From Chloroflexota bacterium (GTDB lineage Bacteria > Chloroflexota > Dehalococcoidia > SZUA-161 > SpSt-899), in contig JABMQN010000151.1 in the NCBI GenBank assembly GCA_013203045.1, positions 1 through 37,680 of the forward strand: a DNA stretch of 37,680 nucleotides, in the 5' to 3' direction. Made by a program: the position numbers and the translations under genes. Of the stretch, positions 6,675 through 14,465 are shown piece after piece. The notes under the pieces are model-generated. The model worked only from the letters and a program-made list of their open reading frames with translations, did not search any database and was not told the origin of the DNA. The number at the start of each line of letters is the position of its first letter. The first letter of the stretch is position 1.

Positions 6675-7982
6675 CTACGTTACTTCCTCACGTACCTGCT
6701 TCGCTTTTCTATTCGCCCCTTTTACTACATTGTTCAGGAACGTCGATTTCAGTGGTTCAATGGCCATAGCCGCCTTGAAGGGTGGCGATTTTTCGATAAC
6801 ACCAACGATTCTACTCATTGCCCGATGGCTTAGTTTATCGTGGTTATTGAAAATGAGATGCGCAAGCTTGCCTCGCTCGATCGCCATGGTGGCTACTCTA
6901 TCGAACAATGTCTCGGGTGTGAGAACTCTCTTCTCGCGGGGTTGCATCGAGGCACCGCCAAACTCGCAGGACGAACAGCAAACGCCACACCCCAGGCAAA
7001 GGTCTGCATCACGCACTGCCCATCTTCGTTTCTTTTCCCCTTCTTTCTCCTCGGCAATCGCGATTGCGCCAACCGGACAAACCTGGGCGCACTTACCACA
7101 CCCTTTGCATTTCGCAAGGTCCACTTGCATGATCCAGTTGGAGGAGACGATGGCATTCCGGATGTTGCATGTATTGATTGCTTCCATCATTCCGCAACAA
7201 CATCCACAGCAGTTACAGATATAGGTCATCTTGCGCTGCACGTTATCTCCAGTCTGGGCCATTCCAGCTTCCTTGCATTCCTCCAGGATTCCTATTCCCT
7301 CGGCAGCCGTGATTCGATCGGCGAGGCCGCTTCGAATCATCACTTCCGCCCCATAGTTGAGCGTGAGACACGTCTTTTGGGGTCTATCACACGCTTTGCC
7401 CAAATGGCTCTTTTTATGACGACAGGCGCAAAGCGAAACGCCTAGAGTCGATGCCGACTGTACGATTTGGCTGGCACGCTCCCAATCCAGGATTTCGGTG
7501 TAATCCCCTTCCGGGAGCGATTCCTCGCGAACGAGCGAACGGCCAAGTTGTGTTTGGCTGGTGAATACCGAGCGGGCGAAACGGTCATCCTGAGTCATGT
7601 AGTCATCGAACAGCTGAGCTAATTCCATCATCGGCGCGTTTTCGCGAGTACGCATGAACGTATATTCAAAAAAACCAATGATAACTGGTGGAAGTGCGAC
7701 ATACCGCCGCCCGTTGCGCTCCATATCGATCACGAGGCCGCGTTGTGCCATGTCGGTCATTTTGTCACTGAGTTCATCAAACGGAATATTCAATTTTTTC
7801 GAAATGGTATCCAGTGGTATTGGTTGACTGGGAATTCGCCTGGCAATTTCAGCTTCATCGGGAGAAAACAGGAGTTGCAGTATCTTGGTAAAGGTGGGGG
7901 ACTGGGGCGCTCCGGTGACATTGCGGTCCAGTCGCTGTTGCAGCAAACGATACTCTCGTTCGGGGTTACTGATATGTCCCAT
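6675..7982 (-). CDS. Winged-helix, cysteine-rich 4Fe-4S dicluster protein
   Basis: A 435-aa predicted cytoplasmic iron-sulfur protein of unknown reaction. Residues about 50-100 look like a winged-helix/MarR-like domain (KKLNIPFDELSDKMTDMA). A Cys set follows at 185, 187, 198 and 205, then an exceptionally Cys-dense patch at 256-263 (CNCCGCCC) with C272. Two ferredoxin motifs come next: Cys 292, 295, 298 and 302 (CKGCGKCAQVCP), and 329, 332, 335 (or 336) and 339. This fits electron transfer, perhaps redox sensing. ATG 7982 has a strong SD (AAGGAGGA) and a promoter at 8016-8044. The selenoprotein gene follows directly, so the two may form a redox pair. A broken paralogue of the first 170 residues lies at 36217-36732. 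I know of similar proteins in Dehalococcoidia and deltaproteobacteria but not of an established function. Confidence 0.85.
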   Translation of the reverse strand: MGHISNPEREYRLLQQRLDRNVTGAPQSPTFTKILQLLFSPDEAEIARRIPSQPIPLDTISKKLNIPFDELSDKMTDMAQRGLVIDMERNGRRYVALPPVIIGFFEYTFMRTRENAPMMELAQLFDDYMTQDDRFARSVFTSQTQLGRSLVREESLPEGDYTEILDWERASQIVQSASTLGVSLCACRHKKSHLGKACDRPQKTCLTLNYGAEVMIRSGLADRITAAEGIGILEECKEAGMAQTGDNVQRKMTYICNCCGCCCGMMEAINTCNIRNAIVSSNWIMQVDLAKCKGCGKCAQVCPVGAIAIAEEKEGEKKRRWAVRDADLCLGCGVCCSSCEFGGASMQPREKRVLTPETLFDRVATMAIERGKLAHLIFNNHDKLSHRAMSRIVGVIEKSPPFKAAMAIEPLKSTFLNNVVKGANRKAKQVREEVT

Positions 7983-8015
7983 AATCTCCTCCTTAGACCA
8001 AGAGAATGTATGCGG

Positions 8016-8044
8016 AGCATACCGGATTTCACATGCTTTTTCAA
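8016..8044 (-). promoter_or_regulatory. Promoter of the 4Fe-4S/selenoprotein operon
   Basis: On the minus strand TTGAAA (complement of 8039-8044) and TATGCT (complement of 8016-8021) are 17 bp apart. They lie about 35 bp upstream of the GGAGG ribosome binding site and ATG 7982. The rest of the 316-bp divergent gap (7983-8298) shows only the opposite-facing promoter at 8247-8274. Confidence 0.6.
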
Positions 8045-8246
8045 TCTACTGTAGGGCAAGGTTGACCTGTTTCCACTTGACTACTTATCTGAAGTTGAGT
8101 AGTATACGCATAATCTGTTATTCAGAGGATGCATGGCAGTACACTTAGCTTCGAAATGGGGCCTTAGCCGTCTAGCTAGGGAACGATACTTGAGCGATGA
8201 ATTAGGTCATTCGAAGGGGGTTTTTAAAATTCGAGTGTGCGGACTC

Positions 8247-8274
8247 TTGACAAGTACCTATGAAGTAGTATATC
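8247..8274 (+). promoter_or_regulatory. Promoter of the small zinc-ribbon gene
   Basis: A perfect TTGACA (8247-8252) is followed after 16 bp by TATATC (8269-8274). The predicted transcript start lies a few bases before the SD at 8284-8292, giving a very short leader. Confidence 0.6.
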
Positions 8275-8298
8275 CTTCACGGCAAAGGAGGTGTAGCT

Positions 8299-8439
8299 AT
8301 GCAAGCATACTGCATGAAGTGCCGAGCCAAACAGGAGATGAAAAGCCCCAAGAAAATTACCATGAAAAATGGTAAGCCGGCTACTCAGGGTGTATGCCCT
8401 AAGTGCGGCACTAAAATGTTCCGAATTGGAAAGAGCTAG
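8299..8439 (+). CDS. Small zinc-ribbon protein (DUF5679-like), 46 aa
   Basis: A short gene easily missed by length cut-offs. It encodes a 46-aa, lysine-rich protein with two CxxC knuckles, Cys5-MK-Cys8 and Cys33-PK-Cys36, predicted to bind one zinc as a ribbon. The middle TMKNGKPATQGVCPKCG and the end KMFRIGKS match my memory of DUF5679 proteins, common in Chloroflexota and actinobacteria. The start is secure: a near-consensus SD AAAGGAGGT (8284-8292) lies 6 nt before ATG, with a promoter just upstream. Function is unknown; a nucleic-acid or ribosome-associated role is plausible from size and charge. The Mo oxidoreductase starts 52 bp downstream. Confidence 0.85.
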   Translation: MQAYCMKCRAKQEMKSPKKITMKNGKPATQGVCPKCGTKMFRIGKS

Positions 8440-8491
8440 GCCTGTAGATACGATTTTACGAACACGATAAATGAAAGGATGAGTACCCCCG

Positions 8492-10753
8492 ATGGCCAGT
8501 GGGTATCGGGGGTATCGGCATGTAATGGAATCATCAAGAAAGCCCTGGAGATGGCAGGAGGGCGAATATACTGTAACTCGTACTTTGCCCTGGTCGGGAC
8601 CGGGTTGTCACAATCAGTGTGGCATCCTCGTCTACAGTAAAGATAATACCGTGGTGAAAATTGAAGGGGACCCGGATATTCCCTTCAACGAGGGCCGGCT
8701 TTGTGTTCGATGCCTTTCCTTGCCCAAAGTGGTTCACAGTCCCGATAGATTGACGCATCCCCTCAAACGCGTTGGGGAGCGTGGCGAAGGGAAGTGGGAG
8801 AGGATCACATGGGATGAAGCCTATGATCTCATTGAAGAGAACGTGAGGCGAATTCAAACCGAATGTGGTCCCGAAGCCATCACTGTCCTGACTGGTACGG
8901 GAAGAAACATTTCTCACATTCTTGCCAAGCTCTGTTATTCTGCCTTCGGCAGCCCCAACATGTCTCCAGCCTTTTTCAGTGGCGTTGCCTGTTACGCTCC
9001 AAAGCTGCAATTGATGCTGGCCACTTTCGGCGGATTCGTCTGGGCCGATTGCTCTCAGATGTTCGCCGATCGGTATGATAATCCCAACTGGGTTCCGCCA
9101 AAGGTGATGATCATTTGGGGGAACAATCCAGTGGTGTCCCATCCGGATTCCTTCATGGGGTATTGGATTGTCGAGTGCATGAAGCGTGGGACGAAACTGA
9201 TTGTAATCGATCCCCGACTTACCTGGCTGGCTTCACGGGCGGAGGTATGGCTGCAACTTCGTCCCGGGACCGATCCGGCGATCGCTCTGGGACTGATCAA
9301 TATCATCATTAGTGAAGGTATCTACGATAAGGAATTCGTTGAGAAATGGACAGATGGATTTGAGGCCCTGAAGGAACGAGCTGCTGAGTATCCCCCCGAG
9401 AGGGTGGAAGAGATCAGTTGGGTGCCCAAAGAGAAACTGATCAAGGCAGCAAGATTATATGCTACCAGCAAACCGGCAGCAATCCAATGGGGCGTGGCCA
9501 TGGAGCAGCATCAGGCGGGAATGTCCACGTTGCTGGGAGTGCAGGATCTGTGGGCCTTGACGGGAAATGTCGATGTGCCGGGTGGGAATATAATTAATCG
9601 ACCCGGTGTGGATTATACCAATCTCCCACCGTTTGCATGGGGCATAGAAGATGTTCCCCGAGACACTTTGCGGAATACCATAGGTTACGAAGAGTTTCCT
9701 TTCTACAAAGGTGCGCAACCTGATCTGACCGCTGAAGCCATGCAGACCGGTAAACCCTATCCTATCAAGATGGCATGGATGCAGGCAACCAATCCCCTCG
9801 CTTGTACCGGAGCCGATCCCAAAGGTGCATATCAAGCTCTGCGAAACTGTGAATTCGTGGTCGATGTAGACTTGTTCATGACCCCATCTGCCATGGCATG
9901 TGCCGATCTGGTACTCCCGGCTGCTTCAGTACTGGAAAGGGACAGCATTAGAGCGGAGTTCGTTGGTGGCTGGTGGGGCCCAATGAGAGCTATAAACAAA
10001 GTGGTTCAGGTTGGTGAATGCAAATCTGATGAGCAGATTCTGCTTGAAGTGGGCAAGCGACTCAATCCGGATAGTTTCCCCTGGGATAATGTGGAACAAA
10101 TGCTTGATTGGCTCATCCGGGATACCGGGATGAGCTTCAGCGAATTAAGGGAAAGGTGTGATCCGGTTTATGCTCCGTTCCATTACCGAAAATATGAAGA
10201 AGGATTGCTCAGAAGGGATGGGCAACCGGGATTCAGAACACCCAATGGAAAATTCAATCTATATGTTCCGGCTTTTGAGAAGATTGGCATAGATCATTTA
10301 CCGTATTATGAAGAACCGTTCCAGAGTCCAGTGAGTACTCCTGAGTTGGCCAAAGGATATCCTTTGGTATTGACGACCGGAGCCCGATCATGGGGATTCT
10401 TTCACTCTGAGCATCGCCAGATTCCGAATCTGAGGGAGATAGACCCCGATCCCGAGGTTGAGATCCATCCTGATACTGCTGCGGGTCTGGGCATCATTGA
10501 TGGCGACTGGGTCTGGATTGAAAATAATTACGGGCGATGCAAACAGAAAGCTAAACTCACAACAACCATCGATCCCCGGGTTGTGAATGCCAAGCATGGT
10601 TGGTGGTATCCGGAGAGAGAAGGTGCGGAACCTTCTCTCTTTGGGGTTTGGGAAAGTAATATCAATCAGTTATTGCCTTCCGGTTATCAGGGGCCTTCAG
10701 GCTATTGCGCTCCTTACAAGAGCCTGATTTGTAAGGTGTATAAGGTGGGCTAA
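8492..10753 (+). CDS. Molybdopterin (Mo/W-bisPGD) oxidoreductase, acetylene-hydratase-like
   Basis: A 753-aa catalytic subunit of the DMSO reductase superfamily. Candidate [4Fe-4S] ligands are Cys39, Cys43, Cys71 and Cys74 (C-x3-C-x27-C-x2-C). The first Cys of the canonical CxxCxxxC is absent. Cys167 (SGVACYAPK) is the likely Mo/W ligand. Cofactor-binding segments include KWERITWDEAYDLI, MIIWGNNPVVSHPD, GTKLIVIDPR and the molydopterin-binding C-terminal barrel (HPDTAAGLGIIDGDWVWIE). The C-terminal third (ELAKGYPLVL, ..DPDPEVEIHP) resembles what I remember of Pelobacter acetylene hydratase and of thiosulfate/polysulfide reductase A subunits. There is no Tat or Sec signal, so it is probably cytoplasmic. 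No electron-transfer or membrane subunit is encoded beside it. The substrate cannot be predicted. SD AAAGGA is rather far (about 14 nt) from ATG 8492; ATG 8525 is an alternative start. Confidence 0.88.
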   Translation: MASGYRGYRHVMESSRKPWRWQEGEYTVTRTLPWSGPGCHNQCGILVYSKDNTVVKIEGDPDIPFNEGRLCVRCLSLPKVVHSPDRLTHPLKRVGERGEGKWERITWDEAYDLIEENVRRIQTECGPEAITVLTGTGRNISHILAKLCYSAFGSPNMSPAFFSGVACYAPKLQLMLATFGGFVWADCSQMFADRYDNPNWVPPKVMIIWGNNPVVSHPDSFMGYWIVECMKRGTKLIVIDPRLTWLASRAEVWLQLRPGTDPAIALGLINIIISEGIYDKEFVEKWTDGFEALKERAAEYPPERVEEISWVPKEKLIKAARLYATSKPAAIQWGVAMEQHQAGMSTLLGVQDLWALTGNVDVPGGNIINRPGVDYTNLPPFAWGIEDVPRDTLRNTIGYEEFPFYKGAQPDLTAEAMQTGKPYPIKMAWMQATNPLACTGADPKGAYQALRNCEFVVDVDLFMTPSAMACADLVLPAASVLERDSIRAEFVGGWWGPMRAINKVVQVGECKSDEQILLEVGKRLNPDSFPWDNVEQMLDWLIRDTGMSFSELRERCDPVYAPFHYRKYEEGLLRRDGQPGFRTPNGKFNLYVPAFEKIGIDHLPYYEEPFQSPVSTPELAKGYPLVLTTGARSWGFFHSEHRQIPNLREIDPDPEVEIHPDTAAGLGIIDGDWVWIENNYGRCKQKAKLTTTIDPRVVNAKHGWWYPEREGAEPSLFGVWESNINQLLPSGYQGPSGYCAPYKSLICKVYKVG

Positions 10754-10761
10754 GACTGAAG

Positions 10762-11490
10762 TTACATCATGGGGGAATAGTATCTCTTTATGAAGGCGAA
10801 GTTTTCCTCAACTTTGTCTTTCCCCTGAATGATATTCCCGAATTCTGTATTGTGTCCGGGAAGAAGATATTCCGCATCGAACTCTGACAACTTTTCAATG
10901 CTCGCCTTTAACACTTTGCCATCGCCGCCGGGAAAGTCCGTTCGGCCCACACTCTTGTTAAAGACTGCATCACCAGTAATAAGGGCCTTGTTTTGAGGAT
11001 CATAGATGCTGATTGATCCGGGACAGTGACCCGGAGTGAGGATCACCTGTAGATTGAACCTGTTCCCCCCATTTCCCAGACTCAAGATACCTTCCTGAAG
11101 GTAGAAATCCGGTTCAAAATCTTCCAGTTTCAACCCGATCATCTTGTGCAGTTGCAGTCCTGTACCACGACGGTACTCATCCTCGATTTTACTGAGTGTG
11201 ATCATCCCTCGAGTATCCCCCGCGCTGGCAACAGCTTCGCTGGCCCCGCAGTGGTCTACGTGGGAATGAGTATTAATGACCAAGCCGATATCCTCTGGCA
11301 TTATTCCATCTTCGGCCATTAATCGGGTAAGGTTCTCCAAACATTTTTCGTTGGTCTCGTTGACAACATATCCGGGGTCTACCAGCACATGCGGTCTTTT
11401 TCCCTTCAATACGTCGCGATAGAGGTAGCTGTGGCAGTTATTTCCCCTGCCATTCCAGGGATAAGCGTAAAGATTATTTATCAATTGCAT
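10762..11490 (-). CDS. MBL-fold (glyoxalase II-like) metallohydrolase
   Basis: A 242-aa metallo-beta-lactamase-fold protein. The signature H-x-H-x-D-H is THSHVDH (His75, His77, Asp79, His80). It is followed by TPGHCPGSISIYDP with the third His ligand, Asp in LITGDAVF bridging the metals, and LPGHNTEFG with the last His. This is the complete dinuclear metal site of hydrolases that act on thioesters, lactones or similar bonds. The substrate is unknown. It converges on the Mo oxidoreductase with only 8 bp between the stop codons. It faces away from the helical protein at 11667. There is no signal peptide. Confidence 0.85.
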   Translation of the reverse strand: MQLINNLYAYPWNGRGNNCHSYLYRDVLKGKRPHVLVDPGYVVNETNEKCLENLTRLMAEDGIMPEDIGLVINTHSHVDHCGASEAVASAGDTRGMITLSKIEDEYRRGTGLQLHKMIGLKLEDFEPDFYLQEGILSLGNGGNRFNLQVILTPGHCPGSISIYDPQNKALITGDAVFNKSVGRTDFPGGDGKVLKASIEKLSEFDAEYLLPGHNTEFGNIIQGKDKVEENFAFIKRYYSPMM

Positions 11491-11509
11491 TTTGAATCAA
11501 ACCCCTTGG

Positions 11510-11526
11510 CCCCCAACCTTTGGGGG
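11510..11526. repeat. C/G-run hairpin in the divergent gap
   Basis: CCCCCAA, CC, TTTGGGGG forms a short stem-loop, followed by further G and C runs to about 11575. This 176-bp gap (11491-11666) holds no gene. The sequence resembles dispersed intergenic repeats more than a regulatory element. Confidence 0.45.
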
Positions 11527-11619
11527 AAAGTAGAACCGGGGGACACCCCCCCCAATAACCCCCGGCAGGAAACCCTGCACCTTATTCAACTCCATCGATA
11601 TTATAATTCGAACTGGTGC

Positions 11620-11647
11620 TTGCTTCAAGCTGCGGATTTGATATAAA
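11620..11647 (+). promoter_or_regulatory. Promoter of the helical protein gene
   Basis: TTGCTT (11620-11625) and TATAAA (11642-11647) are separated by 16 bp, with the SD GGGAG and ATG 11667 close downstream. Confidence 0.5.
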
Positions 11648-11666
11648 TTAAGTAGGGAGTAATTCG

Positions 11667-12245
11667 ATGGACGAAATGAAGAGTGCCTTGGAACGTGCCC
11701 TGGAACGAGCTGATCGTATGGGTAAACTTTCGCCTGAGGAAATGCAGCGTCAAAACGAGGCCAAGTATGTTCCCGCAGGTGAAGCAATCGCTCAGCGATT
11801 CTTTGAACACGGTCAAATCAGCATTCTGGCCGAACAACTGGATAAGCTGGAAAACGAAGGTAAATCCATCGCCACCCGATCTGCGCTCGCTACTTTGATC
11901 AGTAATATAGATTTGGAGAACAAAGATCTTACAGAAAAGGCTTTAGAGGGAATCATCGGATTACAGGGCTCGAAGACAGTTGCGGACGTAGCTGATGAGG
12001 TGATGAAGCTTTTCGGTCAGCATTCATGGCAGAAAAAACTGTGGTATGAAGAGAATGCGGAAGAAGCCGGGAAAGAAATAAAAGAACGTATGGCCAGTGC
12101 CGGCATTTTGGGGAATGCGGTTGCTGGGATCAACACCGAAAACGATGAGGAATGGGCAAAAAAGGCAGATGAGCTTCGTTCAGAGTTCGATGCGCGCTTG
12201 AGTAAGATGAAACAAGCGCTTGGCCGATCATTTGATTCGGAGTAA
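11667..12245 (+). CDS. Conserved hypothetical alpha-helical protein
   Basis: A 192-aa soluble, acidic, almost wholly helical protein. Charged repeats such as MKSALERALERADRMGKLSPEEMQ at the N terminus and KKADELRSEFDARLSKMKQAL at the C terminus suggest coiled-coil or helical-bundle structure. It has no cysteine, no signal peptide and no catalytic motif I recognise. SD GGGAG lies 7 nt before ATG 11667, a promoter is visible at 11620-11647, and a strong terminator follows, so it is a monocistronic gene under real selection. Function is unknown; its proximity to cooS (convergent) says little. Confidence 0.7.
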   Translation: MDEMKSALERALERADRMGKLSPEEMQRQNEAKYVPAGEAIAQRFFEHGQISILAEQLDKLENEGKSIATRSALATLISNIDLENKDLTEKALEGIIGLQGSKTVADVADEVMKLFGQHSWQKKLWYEENAEEAGKEIKERMASAGILGNAVAGINTENDEEWAKKADELRSEFDARLSKMKQALGRSFDSE

Positions 12246-12265
12246 TTGCTACCCGCATACCAACA

Positions 12266-12300
12266 AAAAAAGGCCTTCCCAAATCGGGAAGGCCTTTTTT
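12266..12300. terminator. Bidirectional intrinsic terminator
   Basis: A perfect 15-bp stem (AAAAAAGGCCTTCCC at 12266-12280 with its complement at 12286-12300) encloses a 5-nt loop. T-runs sit on both strands. It ends both the helical-protein gene (stop 12245) and the converging cooS (stop 12319). Confidence 0.92.
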
Positions 12301-12318
12301 ATTCTAGTTCAAAGATTA

Positions 12319-14301
12319 TTAGGTGCCGGAACGCGAGTACCTGTTCTCGTCGAACACCTCAGGGGTTGTGTAGTCCGTAGGATAGTAGGTGTCGCTCTTG
12401 GCGTACTTCTTAGGATCGTATGGTTCAAGCTTGAGTTCTGCACGCTTGGCATCGATATGCGCAATAGCATCGGCAATTGCCTTATCAACATCAGGCTCGA
12501 AGTATAATGAAGCGCCAACCTTCTCACGGAAACCCTTGTCCATCAACTCTACCACTTCAGGGCTGTTACCATATGGGTTAGGTCCGATCATCCAGGTGGT
12601 AACGCCGGAGGCAACAACATAGGTTCCAATGGAGATGGCCTTTTCACTCATCCACTCGGGCGCAAATCCGACGGTAGGAGCATCGCAGACGTCTTCACCC
12701 AAACCACCCTCGGTAGCAACCTGGCCAACAAGGGTAAGGATGCGGGAATTATCCACACAGGAACCCATGTGCAATACCGGAGGAATGCCGATGGTCTGGC
12801 AAATCTCCTTCAAACCAGGTCCGCACATATCCATTACTTCCGGTGAAAGCAGACCCCACTTGGCATCGGCAATCGCGTTGCAACCGGTGGTAACCACAAT
12901 GATATCGTTCTTGATCATCTCCATGACGATCTTGGTCTGGTTATCATCATGGGTCAATCGGGCATTATTACAACCCACAACGCCAGCAGCTCCCCTGATC
13001 CGGCCATTGGCAATGTTATCGATCAAAGGACGCACGGACTGGCGGAAACTGCCACCCAGCATATAATTGATATATTCATGGGAAAAACCAGCCACCAGGT
13101 TGTTAACATAGTTGGGAATATGGGTCTTTTTTCGGTTCGGGTAATTATCGATGGCTTTCCTCAGGATCGCCTTTGCCTGTTCGAGGGCATGATGCTCATC
13201 GAATTCCATGTAGGTGCTTCCGGTGATCTTGGCTTTGGGAGAGGTGCTGATAATCTCGGTATGATAATTCTGCGCTACAGCCACGAGTCCCTGCATGATG
13301 CACTGAATATCCACCACCATTGCCTCGACGGCTCCGGTAACGATTGACAGTTCCTGGGAAAGGAAATTGCCTAGCAACGGGACACCTTCGCGCATGAGAA
13401 TCTCATTGGCCGTGCAGCACATGCCTGCCAGGTTGATTCCCTTCGCGCCCTTGGATTTGGCATATTCCAGAATCTCAGGGTCACCGGCCGCTTCCACGAT
13501 CATCATCGAAAGTGTAGGCTCATGACCATGAATAACAACATTCACTTCGTCTTCGCTCAAGACGCCAAAGTCAGACCTTGCACTTACAGGCCCTGGCGTT
13601 CCGAAGAGGATATCACTGATATCGGTTCCCAGCATCGAGCCGCCCCAGCCATCGCCCAGCGAGCATCGCATGGCATGATTCATAATATGTTCGGCATCCT
13701 GATCAACTCCCATGTGAGTGCGATGCAGAACCTCTACGATCTCTCTGTCAACGCCACGTGGAGTAATGCCAATGTTTCTCCAGACTTCCGCCCTCTTCGC
13801 GGGGGCTCGCCTGACATAATCACATTCTTTCTTGGTACTGCTGAAATTATCCAGCGCGGCAAGCGCCACATCTCTGCCAATCTCGATGGTTTCTTTACCT
13901 TCAGTTTCGACATCCAGCAACTTGGCTACAACCATCAGCTTGGGAACATCTTTGATCTTGTAATCAGGCGCATGACCTTCGCAAGCCGCCAACAGGGTCA
14001 TCGCCATATCGCGGCCATGATCGGAGTGAGCGGCAGCGCCGGCAGCAACATCACGGGCATAGTTCCTGGCGGCCACGGTGGCTCTGGTGGCGCCACACAG
14101 GCCCACTTCATTCTTTCCCGTCAACCGGCACGGTCCCATGGAGCAGACCTTGCAACAAGCCCCACTGCTTCCGATGGGACATGCTTTGAGGGCTGCAGCG
14201 CGATCAAATATAGTGCTAATTCCCTCAGCCTCAGCAATCGCTAACAGTTCAAACGTCGATGGGTCAATAGTTTTGTTGAATTCCTTCTTCTCGTCGGCCA
14301 T
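12319..14301 (-). CDS. cooS: Anaerobic carbon monoxide dehydrogenase, catalytic subunit
   Basis: A 660-aa Ni-Fe-S homodimeric CO dehydrogenase that interconverts CO and CO2 at the C-cluster. The N-terminal Cys series that builds the D and B clusters is complete (Cys41, 49, 50, 53, 58, 69; CPIGSSGACCKVCSMGPC). C-cluster ligands are visible in EPTLSMM (His preceding), GVVGCNNARLTHDD, TTGCNAIADAKWGLL and HMGSCVDNSR. I start at ATG 14301, where GGAGGA lies 5 nt upstream, rather than at the in-frame 14328. No acetyl-CoA synthase, CooF, CooC or hydrogenase gene is adjacent. It could therefore supply reduced ferredoxin or serve the Wood-Ljungdahl pathway with partners elsewhere. It shares its upstream region with the divergent hisS. 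Confidence 0.96.
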   Translation of the reverse strand: MADEKKEFNKTIDPSTFELLAIAEAEGISTIFDRAAALKACPIGSSGACCKVCSMGPCRLTGKNEVGLCGATRATVAARNYARDVAAGAAAHSDHGRDMAMTLLAACEGHAPDYKIKDVPKLMVVAKLLDVETEGKETIEIGRDVALAALDNFSSTKKECDYVRRAPAKRAEVWRNIGITPRGVDREIVEVLHRTHMGVDQDAEHIMNHAMRCSLGDGWGGSMLGTDISDILFGTPGPVSARSDFGVLSEDEVNVVIHGHEPTLSMMIVEAAGDPEILEYAKSKGAKGINLAGMCCTANEILMREGVPLLGNFLSQELSIVTGAVEAMVVDIQCIMQGLVAVAQNYHTEIISTSPKAKITGSTYMEFDEHHALEQAKAILRKAIDNYPNRKKTHIPNYVNNLVAGFSHEYINYMLGGSFRQSVRPLIDNIANGRIRGAAGVVGCNNARLTHDDNQTKIVMEMIKNDIIVVTTGCNAIADAKWGLLSPEVMDMCGPGLKEICQTIGIPPVLHMGSCVDNSRILTLVGQVATEGGLGEDVCDAPTVGFAPEWMSEKAISIGTYVVASGVTTWMIGPNPYGNSPEVVELMDKGFREKVGASLYFEPDVDKAIADAIAHIDAKRAELKLEPYDPKKYAKSDTYYPTDYTTPEVFDENRYSRSGT

Positions 14302-14351
14302 TATTCCTCCTGACTGGTGATTTATCATTCGGCCAAATTAGACCATCTTAA

Positions 14352-14380
14352 ATGTTATCATACCCTCTTTCAACTGTAAA
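14352..14380 (-). promoter_or_regulatory. Possible cooS promoter
   Basis: On the minus strand TTTACA (complement of 14375-14380) and TAACAT (complement of 14352-14357) are 17 bp apart, about 40 bp upstream of the cooS SD. The match is moderate. I see no CRP/CooA-like palindrome. Confidence 0.4.
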
Positions 14381-14406
14381 GGTTTTCAATTCTATTTTCA
14401 CTCAAC

Positions 14407-14435
14407 TTTACACCCCGTATCCCATAATGTATGCT
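14407..14435 (+). promoter_or_regulatory. hisS-mog promoter
   Basis: TTTACA (14407-14412) and TATGCT (14430-14435) are 17 bp apart, about 25 bp upstream of the AGAGG ribosome binding site. This places transcription start after the longest possible ORF start, supporting the TTG start of hisS at 14466. Confidence 0.55.
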
Positions 14436-14465
14436 ATATCAAAGTTAAGTCTCAAGAGGTTGATT

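Noticed and set aside
8133-8375. 80-aa plus-strand frame in the gap before the zinc-ribbon gene
   Set aside because: It overlaps the real 46-aa gene and its promoter in another frame, and has no SD or conserved-looking segment.
13522-14244. 240-aa plus-strand frame opposite cooS
   Set aside because: It is antisense to the conserved Cys-cluster region of CODH; its length reflects codon bias of the true gene.
14352-14465. Longer N terminus of HisS
   Set aside because: The extra 38 codons run through the promoter; the TTG at 14466 has the SD and the family N terminus.
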